From: Hypoxylon rubiginosum | Lineage: Eukaryota > Ascomycota > Sordariomycetes > Xylariales > Hypoxylaceae | Reading direction: 5' to 3' | Assembly (NCBI GenBank): GCA_902806565.1 | Contig: CADCXA010000015.1 | Coordinates: forward strand, 496,001 to 560,000 | DNA length: 64,000 nucleotides | In this document: piece by piece, positions 31,034 to 40,557 of the stretch | Position numbering within the stretch: position 1 is the first letter of the stretch | Layout: each line of letters opens with the position of its first letter | Translations under genes and position numbers: made by a program | Notes under the pieces: model-generated | The model's input: the letters and a program-made list of their open reading frames with translations, nothing else | The model's database searches: none | What the model was told of the DNA's origin: nothing

Positions 31034-32475
31034 TCACACCTCCTGGAACTCCCTCAACTTTCCCAATGCCTCCTCTTTATGGGCTGATAAATCTATATCA
31101 TGTATGAACCCCCATCGCACCGACAGTGCTTCTCTCAGCTTTTGCAAGTCCAGTCCGACGTCCGGGTTCCGGCCACAGAATATTTCTCCCGTCCCTCTAC
31201 TCGAATCGATAATCCGCTGGCACCTCGGTCTTCTGATCGTATCGAAAGCTTTGAATGCAGCGTCAATTTCTTCGGGGCACGAAATCGCACCCAGAACGGT
31301 TCCGAGAATGACGGCGTCCTCGATCGCCTGTCCTGCGCCGGCGCCTTGCCAAGGGGTCATCGCATGAGCTGCATCTCCAATGATGCAGGTGCGCCCGTTT
31401 GCATAGCTAGATGTTGCCTTATGCTCGAATGATGAGTACCCTTCAGGATTTGGCTGGTCGAGCAAAAGCTGTGACAAGAGAACCTCATGTTAGACCATTG
31501 AGAATCCATAAAATCTAAGGATCAAACTTACTTCTATCATGTTCTTAGCTATCGGTCCATCTAGCCAGCCATGCAACTCCTCGGTTAGATTTTCTCTTGT
31601 CAGGGCATGTTTCCTATCCTTTGGTGTCTCTCTGTCGATACCTGACATGACGCATTGAACAACTGTCCTATTTTCCACTGCATTCTAAGTCAGTAGTTTC
31701 AACTGGGAGGTTACGGGAGAGCATAGGGAAGAGGACATTGCCACTTACAGACGTCGTGCATCAAGTACGCCCCGTCACCAAGCCAGCCAATCTGGCGATC
31801 GACTTCAAAGTACTCCTTCCCAATGATATCCCGAGCCTTCTCAAACGGCACTAGATTTCTGCTATCCCAGAACCCACTCGGCGATGCCGACCATTCGTTG
31901 GAATCTTTGAGCACATGCTTTCGAACAGACCCGAAGACACCGTCCGCACCGATCACCCCATCGAACTGTTCCGTGCTACCGTCTTGAAAGGAGATCTCCA
32001 CACCGGCATCCGTGCGATGGATGGATGTGAGCTTTTTATTGGCGTGTAGCACATCCTTAGGCAGCGGGATCAAGAGTTCTCTCAGGAGCGAAGCGCGATG
32101 GACGACAAGCCCATCTTTGCCGCTTTCGATATCGAAGATAATAGTACCGGCTTCGGGACCTGAGCCCTGAACATGTGTTAGCAGGATGATCCGTCGAAAA
32201 TTCATGTAGGTTCGTTGACACACTATCATGGCGCGGGATGAATTCAGCGACACGGCCCCAGCCTTGCGTAGTATTTCTTTCGCCGATGGAAGAATGTGCT
32301 GCAAAGCACGCTGCGTATTAGAAGCAAGGCCAACCGCGGCGCCTCGCTCCGAGAACTCGGGCGCGGACTCGTACACGTGGATATCAAGGTGAGGAAGTTG
32401 GATGAGGGCGTTTGCCAGCGACGCTCCAGCCAAGCCGCCGCCGATAATAGCTATGCGCATCCGGTCGCTCGCCAT
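31034..32475 (-). CDS. FAD-dependent monooxygenase (salicylate hydroxylase-like)
   Basis: Four exons: 32475-32224, 32166-31749, 31677-31532 and 31468-31034, 416 residues. It is a class A flavin monooxygenase that hydroxylates aromatic or polyketide-like substrates with NAD(P)H and O2. Motifs: IIGGGLAG near the N-terminus (ADP-binding), VIGADGVFGSVRK (DG motif, about 155-167) and CIIGDAAHAMTPWQGAGAG (GD motif, 300-318) followed by QAIEDA. Intron 1 (57 nt) is in frame and easily missed; intron 2 uses acceptor ATGCAG to give HDVLENRTVVQ. It could serve phenolic catabolism or a biosynthetic locus; the nearby UstYa and MFS genes make the second possible but unproven. Confidence 0.9.
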
Positions 32476-32938
32476 GTTTTATTTAAAGGGGAAATGAGAG
32501 GGGAAAGTTCAAGAAAGTGATATAATAGTTATGATTCAATAATGATATTTCTAAAGTATATGAAGTAGAAACTTCCGTCCTCTGAGGATTCGAGAAGAAA
32601 GAAAACAGATGAAAAAAAGGAAGAGGAGAATCGAGGTCAGGCTCAATATATGTACTACAACCATCCCTTACCCCCTCCTAGCCCGTGACATTCGAACCCC
32701 TTTTCCTCTCAAGAGCCCGATATTCATTCCTTCATAAGTTAAATACTACATGACGTAAATTCTTATATTATTCAATTCTATGATTTTGATTTTTTTAAAC
32801 TTATATACGGACGGCGAACAATTAGACGCGGCTTCTACTGTAGCACTTCAGAAGATTTCCGATTTCTTTGATTCTAGGAACATCTTCGATATAATTTTAA
32901 CAAAAATAACCCGTCGATCCTGTGAGCAGCTAGTTCAT
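32476..32938. other. Intergenic region
   Basis: 463 bp with the monooxygenase promoter and the 3' side of the rhodopsin-like gene. AT-rich, nothing else seen. Confidence 0.6.
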
Positions 32939-34359
32939 TCACAATGCCTCTCCGGCGCGGATTTCCTCCAGAATAAACGCCTCAGTGCTATCAAGTGCTG
33001 GTCGGTCGCTTTTGCTACTTGCCGCCCGAAGCGTTGGACGTGTTGAAACGCTATGGTCGCTTTTAGACGCGAACTGGAGCGGGCGATGACTTGTCGCAGT
33101 AGTATTCGGGTTGTCGCGAATCCCCGTGTAGGCTTCATCCGACTGCCGAGTCTTGAATAGGCTTCTGAGGCCCTTGGGTGATTTCCAAGGAACCTCTTTA
33201 ATCAATAGGAACTGGAGCGTGGGTAGACAAGCGGCAAATATACCAATGGCGCATTCAACCAATCCCCAGTAGAGATACTCTGTGATAACAACTACAGTTC
33301 GGTCAGAAAGTATTCGCGATCTTCAGTTGCGATTGCAGACACTCACGTATTGCATCGCTATCGAATCCTACAGCGACAGCGCGGGACATGATGACAAGTC
33401 GTGTTAATGAAGCTGCGATAGTCCTGGAATTTGCATGTACGTGTCAGTACTAGAGGGAATTTCACCAAGACAAGAACCAGCTTACACGGCTCCAAGCAGA
33501 AACACTATACTGATAGCGATCTTTCGGCTTGTCGTTAAGTTTAAGCGCCAGACCTAACAAGCGATCAGTAAAGCTGGCAATGATTCGAATGGGTACTGAG
33601 CAGGCGAGTTAAACTCACTAGAGGGATCGGGATGCATATGATAATAACGTCTGTCATGAAATCCGTGATGCAAAGAGCTAGGACCAGTTGCATAGACTCG
33701 ACACACTGCGTGATGAGATCGATCGTGGAGCCCCATACCGCCCAGAAGCTTAACCTACACTCGAACAGTGTTGCAAAGAAGAACGAGATACTCCATGCCG
33801 CAACTATTACGAGTAGTACGGAAAGAAATATGTTGATGGGACTCTTCTTGCCAATCGAAAAGATCCTCATGTAGAAGAACAGAAAGCTTGCTTTGGTGCA
33901 GCCCAAAGCTAATGGGAGCATCATGGCAAAGGCCCATTGGATCTAAAATCGCTGTTAGATACAGCATGTCTGCTTCACTGTTATAGCTAGTGAACACCCA
34001 CCTTATCCGTTATCCGGAGTTGCTCTGTCACGGCCGTCTGGATGTCTCCGGTAAAATCTGACGGGACGTGGGTGCGATACCCGAGCGATTCTCGCGAGAC
34101 GCCGTACACCATAGAAACACCGATTCCCACGGTCAGAAGCTGTTTCACAAGGTCAGTTCAAGTGGCTGGATGGCGAGGGCTGCTTTGAGACACGTACCGT
34201 GGCCGGTATTATGAGCCAGTCGTCCATCTTCAGGTGTTCATGTTGCTTCTTCCTCGTCCAAAATCGCAGCACGAGCGCAACAATATCCACGATGGACAAG
34301 GCGATTGCAGCGGTAACGACATGGCCAGGTGTCTGATAGTACTTTTGGGGCGTCTCCAT
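32939..34359 (-). CDS. Rhodopsin-domain (PTH11-like) integral membrane protein
   Basis: Six exons: 34359-34198, 34139-34002, 33942-33619, 33553-33486, 33423-33347 and 33291-32939, 373 residues. It belongs to the fungal seven-TM rhodopsin-domain group related to Pth11 (no CFEM domain here). Landmarks: VDIVALVLRFWTRKK and KMDDWLIIPATL early, then QWAFAMMLPLALGCTKASF, FLSVLLVIVAAWSISFFFA, CIPIPLVWRL and YLYWGLVECAIGIFAACLP as the last helix. A cytosolic Ser/Arg-rich tail of about 90 residues follows. These proteins are thought to sense surfaces or ligands; most have no assigned function. The upstream in-frame ATG at 34521 would add 54 residues unlike the family, so I start at 34359. Confidence 0.87.
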
Positions 34360-35694
34360 GACGAAAAGTCCTTGAGAGTTCCCGCCAAAAAGGTTCTTTG
34401 ACTCTCGACCTAGAGTATCTTGGTCGCACGATGGCTTCGGAGGGACTAGAAAACGAAGTGGATAGAAGCAATAGGTAACTGCTTTCAACTCCCCAATTCT
34501 TGGTCGGTTGCGTATCCTCACAGCGTTTTCACTCGCATCGAATTATAAATGGAGAGCTGCCATGGTTCGAATCCCACCATTTTGCTGCAAGACGCCGATC
34601 AATCGAACACTCCAAGTGGTAAGGAGCGAGGAGGGAGGGTGGCATAGGACTAAGACATCACGTCCCTTACGTATGAACTCGCGAATAGCTATGCAATGCC
34701 TCCCGGAGCTGAAAAAAATGTAGCATCCAGCACTACCTTATACTCTTTATGACCACCAATTAGTCGCATGGCAAGTATGGGCCACCCTCTAAGCTGCGAT
34801 AGAAGCCTACCTGGGGTAGTATTGGCCTACAGCGGCCCGAGATGCACTTAATTTAAGCATAATCCTCCAATTCTCAGCCCCGAATCCTGACAACAGTACG
34901 GGGTCAGTCGCGGCAGCTAAATCGGCAATGATGATTAGGCCCCCAAACCCCCTAAGCAGATGCGCCGATCGCCGGCGGGCTGTGGATGGTTCACTCATTC
35001 GTCCGTAGGTGTCCAAAGAAAATAGTTCCGTTCGTCCTTGTCCGCATCGCACCAACGCCAATACTTTAATATATCAGAAGGATTCGATCGCCATGGCACA
35101 TGTGAGCACCGACGTCGCATTCGTAAGACACCGCGGGCACTGGGCATGCATGCCGGCTACGCCCACCTTACCACCAGCTTTTATATGCCCACATGCCCAG
35201 GTATCACCCCCACCCACCCGACAGAACGCACCTAGGATTTCATTGGCTTGGTTGGTAGCATCATTCAGGGTGAACTGGGCGATAGGGCTACGTCCGACGG
35301 CAAACAGTCTTGAATCAACACCGAGACGAAAATGAAAAGGGGTTACACTAGGAACCTCGCTGCTTCACCGGTTCGCACATGTCTCGGTCAAATAGTCCTT
35401 CCAACCAGCCTTACCACTAGAGCGTTTCAACGAATAGGGATGCAAGGACTGTATCTTATAAGCAGGATATAGCAGATCTTATCCCAACACTTCATCGGCA
35501 AGTCGTAAAGAGACATGGAGGTATAGACTCATATACGACAGGATCCAACTCAGTTCAGCATTGACGCAACTACCTGCGAGCGTAAAATCATTTCGCCTCA
35601 ATAGCTACAGTAACAATGGCCCAATTTCACTCGTTCCTTGTCCCAGCACCCGTCCTCCTATCTCATGGTAACGCCAACTTCAACGTCCTCGCGC
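34360..35694. other. Intergenic region, no supported gene
   Basis: 1.33 kb. Short ORFs at 34807-35061 (minus) and 35009-35335 (plus) overlap on opposite strands and have no domains. A GGTTCGAATCC motif near 34565-34575 was checked as a tRNA T-arm and does not fold. Confidence 0.55.
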
Positions 35695-35893
35695 CTAATG
35701 CATGCTAGCCACCTCATCAGGGCCAATGGGTACAGGCGTGTCAACGGCAGAAGCATCTGCTCGTGTAAAAATCAAGTTAGAGCTTCTTCTTGCAGTCTGT
35801 ATCTGAGGTGTTCTTACCTCCTGGGAGAGGAACGGCCGCTACGGAGCTGACGAGGAGGGCGAGCGCCGCCATCGAGACTTTGACGAAATGCAT
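35695..35893 (-). CDS. Tiny secreted peptide, 45 residues, two exons
   Basis: Exon 1 is 35893-35818 and exon 2 is 35756-35695, with a textbook 61-nt intron between (donor GTAAGA, branch CTCTAACTTG, acceptor GAGCAG). Residues 1-20 are a strong signal peptide (MHFVKVSMAALALLVSSVAA). The mature part is about 25 residues, VPLPGDASAVDTPVP then IGPDEVASMH, acidic and Pro/Val-rich, with no Cys, Tyr, Trp or Phe and no Lys-Arg Kex2 site. The gene is divergent from the UstYa-family gene with 566 bp between starts, so it could be a precursor modified by that enzyme, or an unrelated effector or signalling peptide. It is too short for standard gene finders. Signal peptide and intron are seen; expression and role are inferred. 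Confidence 0.62.
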
Positions 35894-36459
35894 TTTGAGT
35901 CGTGGTAATGTATCGGTAAGTGCTAAAGGATAGCAGGGGAACTTGAATGTTTTGATAGTGTTCTGTCTTCTTTGTTTAAAGACTCGAATGCCAGTTCAAT
36001 GTCAGGGGCGGCCACTCTTCATATATCCTACAGTCTCGTACATCTAGATACTCGTCGGCCCTTTCTCTTGAAATTGGAGACATGCACTTGGTGTATGGGA
36101 CCAAATACGAGGTGGAGTAAAACATAATGGGTTGGAGAGAAACGACGTCGGTATGCAGATAATCTATTCTAAGCAGGATATAGACGGCCAGTAAAATATG
36201 CAAGACAGGTCTCCGATGTGACAACTTCGCCAACCACCTTGGCAAGACTACATATATACGTACGTTGAGTTACATCTTCGAGTGGCAAAGACCGAGGCGT
36301 TCCAAGTAGGCAGTGTAAATGAAACTGTCGATCCCAAGACCAGTCACAGTCACATCTCAGAAGGACTCCTGCTTGACCCCCTTCCCAAAATTCTAACTCG
36401 AGTCCTCACGGTTCTTCCATACACTTCAATCACCGACCGACTTAGAACATAACTGAACT
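35894..36459. promoter_or_regulatory. Divergent promoter of the peptide and UstYa genes
   Basis: 566 bp between the two ATGs. No extra ORF is supported. A palindromic ACGTACGT lies at 36257-36264, a possible but untested factor site. The arrangement would allow co-regulation. Confidence 0.45.
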
Positions 36460-37487
36460 ATGGCTGAGTTTCAACCTTCCTCAGTGAAGAACGTCTTCAT
36501 GGACGATGAAGAGTTCTCTCAGACGAATGAGTTCGGCACAGCCAACACCACGCACGCCAAGCCAGGAACAAGGCTATCGAGATTGTTTACTCCGACGAGG
36601 ATACACATCTACACACTTAATATCGTCATCTTAGTCCTAATCGGCCTGCTATGGCACCGGGACAGAACGTCCACATCTGCTTTCGAAGGTCAAACCTGGT
36701 GTATGTTAGCCCCCCTCTGGGCCGTCATAGAATGGCACTCACATACTCCAAGCTCCCGTTCAGCAGCACATCGAGTTCGAGACTCAAGGGGAATATGTCA
36801 AGCACAAGGAAAGCAGTATATACTCTGGGCCTCCCAGCACGGAGCAGGACAATGCATGGGACGAACTCATCAAACGTAAGACGAGCTCCTTATTGTCAAG
36901 TAAGGGTGTCTATACACTTATACTGAAATGCTGCAGCTTCGTTCTTTAGGACGAATCGCGAAGAGCTAGAAAAGGCGGGAGAGTCGTTCGCAAAGCTAGC
37001 AGAGTTGGAAGACGGCGGATATCCCGCCACGCTCGGTGTCTATCACGAGATCCATTGTGTGGTACTTACTCCTTTTCATCTCCCCGGTGGCAGCGATGTA
37101 CTAATTGGATACACGACAGCGACAACTACGGCTATACCTTTTCAAGGAGACGTACTATCCAAACCTCACCGAGGCTCAGGATGAATACCTTCACTCTCAT
37201 CTCGGTTGGTGTCTCGTCGCCCACCACTCTTACCCAAAGCACCTCTCGTGAAGTTTCGAAGCTGATTTCATATAGACCACTGCCTAGAAGCACTTCGCAG
37301 GATCGTGATGTGTCACGGCAATACCGCTCTCCACTCATTTGAATGGGAGGACCCGATGGCAGACCTCCCGGCGGCCAAGTCCAACGCGAAGCTAAGCTGC
37401 GTGAAATGGAGTTCTATTGAGGAATGGAGTCGCTCGAGAATGGTTCCGGTCCATCCTCCTCTTGTACGGTTAGATAGCCAGGCTTAG
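36460..37487 (+). CDS. UstYa-family (DUF3328) oxidase-like membrane protein
   Basis: Five exons: 36460-36700, 36753-36875, 36937-37061, 37120-37204 and 37276-37487, 261 residues. One TM helix (48-65, IHIYTLNIVILVLIGLLWH) follows a cytosolic tail; the rest faces the lumen. After the helix comes EGQTWSPVQQHIEFE, then both hallmark motifs: HEIHC (158-162) and HLDHC (190-194, in HLDHCLEALR), the second rebuilt across intron 4. UstYa proteins catalyse oxidative cyclisation in fungal RiPP pathways such as ustiloxin and in other pathways (family knowledge). Complete motifs and clean introns suggest a working gene. Its neighbour across the promoter is a 45-residue secreted peptide. Confidence 0.9.
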
Positions 37488-38574
37488 CCATTGCAAACTG
37501 CTGTTATAGATTGAGTCTTACTGACAGTATGGATTAAGCATAAACTAACCCCCCTTTTCTTTTTTCGACTTATACAATCCTAATGAAGAGCTACGCAGCT
37601 TTTACCGAGGAGTCTTTATATATGTCCGGTCAAAATTCAATCCTAAGTAACATTACCGCAGGGTCATAGGCTTAGCCTGGTCGTGTCATCCAGCTTCTAG
37701 GTTCCTAGCCCGTGGAACGAGGAGTTTGGATGGTCTGTCGGTCCGGATAGGTGGCCGGGTTAGGAGTACAAAGAGCGTTGGCGATCACATACATACCTTG
37801 TATACCCTTGGATCCTTGAAGTTGGGTTAATAGCTCTTTGTGCAACAGTTTGTTGTCTTAAGCTTTCTGATTCATGTTGTGATAGGTTAGTACAGTCACC
37901 AACCCAGTCGAAATTCCATACTACCTACTCTCAGCCCCAGTCTAGCCCAGCTGGTAATGTACCCCTGAGTCCTACTAGTAAATATTTTCCTAGTAATCGA
38001 TTATCAGATTCAACACTTTCCCCCCTTTTTCACAATTAATGCGCTTTTGTATTCGTTTGCTGCAAGAATGAAGCCAGAAACATTCTCCTGTTGGCTGTTC
38101 CTCCTTACGCAATTCGCACAAATATTGGGCTCTTATGGATGTCACTTCCCTGAACTTTAAGGTATGTATATCAGGTTAGACCTTTTCAAGGTAAAACTCG
38201 CATTAAGCTTAATTCAAATTCCACCTCGCAACAGGTCAAAGCCCCCACCGTGATACAATGCGGTGGTATAATGGCACGTACCTAGGTATACATCGTAACA
38301 CCGCCAGCTCAACACAGACCTCAAAGATGAATAGAATGCGTTTGTTTTCTAGAGAAAGCTTACCAAAATCCAAGGTCTGAGTAAAAGGGTCGTGTGGAAA
38401 GAATAGAAACTAAAGAGAGCAATGCGACAAAGACTGAAGCTATTGTGAGACTTGGTCATAAAGACAAAGAAGATTTATACTCATATAAACTACACCAGAG
38501 AATGTCAAGGTCTAACCCTAACTCTGCATAACTCAAATCATTAATAATACTCACGCAACATCTCACACACAAAA
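37488..38574. other. Intergenic region, no supported gene
   Basis: 1.09 kb of AT-rich DNA. The last 150 bp is the likely promoter of the following ORF. No repeats of note. Confidence 0.6.
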
Positions 38575-39273
38575 ATGAATTCACCACTACCGCCCCAGGA
38601 AGACGCCGTCGCGGACTTCCTCAACCACATCAAGAACAGCAGCACCCCGAAGAAGAAATTCCCCAACCTCGAGCCCTCGGACGCGACGGCCGCGGAAGCA
38701 AGACAGAAAGTCTACGAGCTCTACAAGAGGAAGGTTCCCAACTTCGACGCGGCCTCGGGCGACCTGGCCCCCGTCTTCGGCCTCGGCGACAGCAGCGACG
38801 ACCTGCTGGCGAGGCAGCGGGCGCAGGGCCTCTTCACGCACCCGGCCTTCGTCGACGCGTACGTCGAGTTCGCCGAGGCCTACCTCGCCGGCCGCTGGGA
38901 CCTGCCCGCGGGCGAGTGGGCCGCCGTGCACAAGCTGTTCCACGTCCACCGCCGGAACCCGGAGTGGAGCCGGCCGGACGCGTGCCCGAGCCGCGAGGGG
39001 TGGGACGTCAACCACTTCTACGCGCGCTTCGTGATCCGGGCCCAGCACGGGATCACGCAGAAGCCGAGCGAGGTCGGCGGCGGCGCCAAGCACATGGCGT
39101 GGTGGCTGCAGGGCGCGACGGCGTGCGATGCGTGCTTCGTGCTGCTGCACGCGCTGCTGTACCTGCAGCTCGAGACGATGCGCGACTACAGGAAGCACGC
39201 GCCCGCGAAGGACCGCATCAGCCACATCGTAGGCGCGTGGAAGGCGAAGATGACTGCTGGTCCGAAAGAGTAG
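38575..39273 (+). CDS. Orphan 232-residue soluble protein
   Basis: Single exon, markedly higher in GC than its flanks, starting MNSPLPPQEDAVADFL. It is mostly helical. A His-rich stretch (AAVHKLFHVHRRNPEW, about 122-137) and HGITQKPSEVGGGAKHMAWW follow, then ACDACFVLLHALLYLQLE. No signal peptide and no TM segment long enough to be sure. I recognise no family. His/Cys/Trp content hints at a binding or enzymatic fold, but this is speculation. It lies between UstYa and the MFS transporter on the same strand, so it could belong to the same accessory locus. The strong codon bias and lack of stops over 700 bp support it as real. Confidence 0.72.
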   Translation: MNSPLPPQEDAVADFLNHIKNSSTPKKKFPNLEPSDATAAEARQKVYELYKRKVPNFDAASGDLAPVFGLGDSSDDLLARQRAQGLFTHPAFVDAYVEFAEAYLAGRWDLPAGEWAAVHKLFHVHRRNPEWSRPDACPSREGWDVNHFYARFVIRAQHGITQKPSEVGGGAKHMAWWLQGATACDACFVLLHALLYLQLETMRDYRKHAPAKDRISHIVGAWKAKMTAGPKE

Positions 39274-40557
39274 GGCTGGGCTGGGCTGTGGTTATTTAAT
39301 AAGGCTTGTTAAAGGGAAAATCATTAGACTGGAGCGAGCTGCTGAAGGTGAGTGAAACTTTTTATTTTACGGTAGAAAGAGTTACATAATTTACCCATAT
39401 TGAAAATTTATCTTCGCCTAATGAGAGAGAGCGAGAACTGTCGCTCCTAATGGGTTTTTTTTTATTTTATTTTATAAATGTGACATTGCGAAACAGTGTT
39501 GTGGCTTTTACATATGTTTTGAGCTTCGTCGTAGAAAAGTTTTGGACCGCATTCGAATTATAAACAGTTAAAAGGAGTTAGGAAAAGGGGTTCATGACGC
39601 GCGGCAGTAATAAGTTATCTAAAATCATGATACTTATCAGATGTTAGATCGTCCTCTGGGGACTTGCCCGTTTCCTTACATTCTTTACGGGAGGGTTTGC
39701 CGGATGGGCATGCAAGTAAGTGGGCAAAGGGGGTTAAGGCCCAGGGGGGCCAAAAAGGGGGGAGAATATCAAGCTGCCGGCAGGCATAATGCATCAGACT
39801 GACCAATCAGAGACTTACTTTCTTCCTCCACGGTCCCATACTTAGCCGTACTCGGTTTCAGAATAAACTCCGTTAAAGGGCCTGCCTCTTTTTCTTTTCC
39901 TTTTTTCTATCACATTATTTGCCGTTTGCCCATCTCGCTCTCTCGCCTCTTCGCATGAATACGCCGAGCATAGGAGCATTACCAATTCCTTTCTCCAAAT
40001 GCCCTTTTAGCCCGGCTCTTCGCTCCTAACAGTCTAGCCTACGCGTCCTGTATGTATTTATCACCATATTTGCTTCTAAAGAAGATTGTAATACCCACCT
40101 TTGGCCCACAGGGATAATATGTCTGCATCCGCTTCGTCTCTTTTAGGTCCACAGTGATTTTTTTATATTTTTTTTTTTGGCAATCGATTGATGTCCCATC
40201 TGCCCATCTGTGTGCCTCATGTACATATCTCTGTAAACAGTTTTTCGGTCAACGTTAAGAAACAGTGAATATAGAACTCGTCATCGATCTCCTCACTAAG
40301 TTGCCAGACCAAGAGGTCCCATTCATCTCCGCTATTTTATACCTGGTCGCAATTTTGTTATACGGAACATGACTCATTCGGCCTAATATTTTGTTAATAT
40401 AGCTTCTTTCCCGCCTTCGGGCTGCTTCCCCTTCAGCCCAATATCATACCAAGCCTTATTATCCTTTTGTTGGACCATTGGATAATTTATCTATCAATCT
40501 GTTAGTAATACCAACGACTTTGGTACAAGACGATATCAATCGCCAAGAGGGGACGAT
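39274..40557. promoter_or_regulatory. Intergenic region and long MFS leader
   Basis: 1.28 kb, no gene. It is AT-rich with T-runs at 39455-39478 and 40159-40179 and CT-rich segments (39885-39950). The MFS promoter and 5' leader should lie in its 3' half. Confidence 0.55.

Noticed and set aside
34555..34580. GGTTCGAATCC, a possible tRNA T-arm
   Set aside because: The T-stem does not pair beyond two bases and no D-arm, anticodon arm or acceptor stem is found.
10690..37487. Single dikaritin-type cluster joining the tyrosinase to the UstYa gene
   Set aside because: About 24 kb apart with the helicase, xylitol dehydrogenase, mannosidase and Rab genes between, so not a cluster. The peptide also lacks Tyr.
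38587..39225. 212-residue minus-strand ORF
   Set aside because: Antisense shadow of the 232-residue orphan gene. The sense frame has the better amino-acid composition and a proper start and leader.
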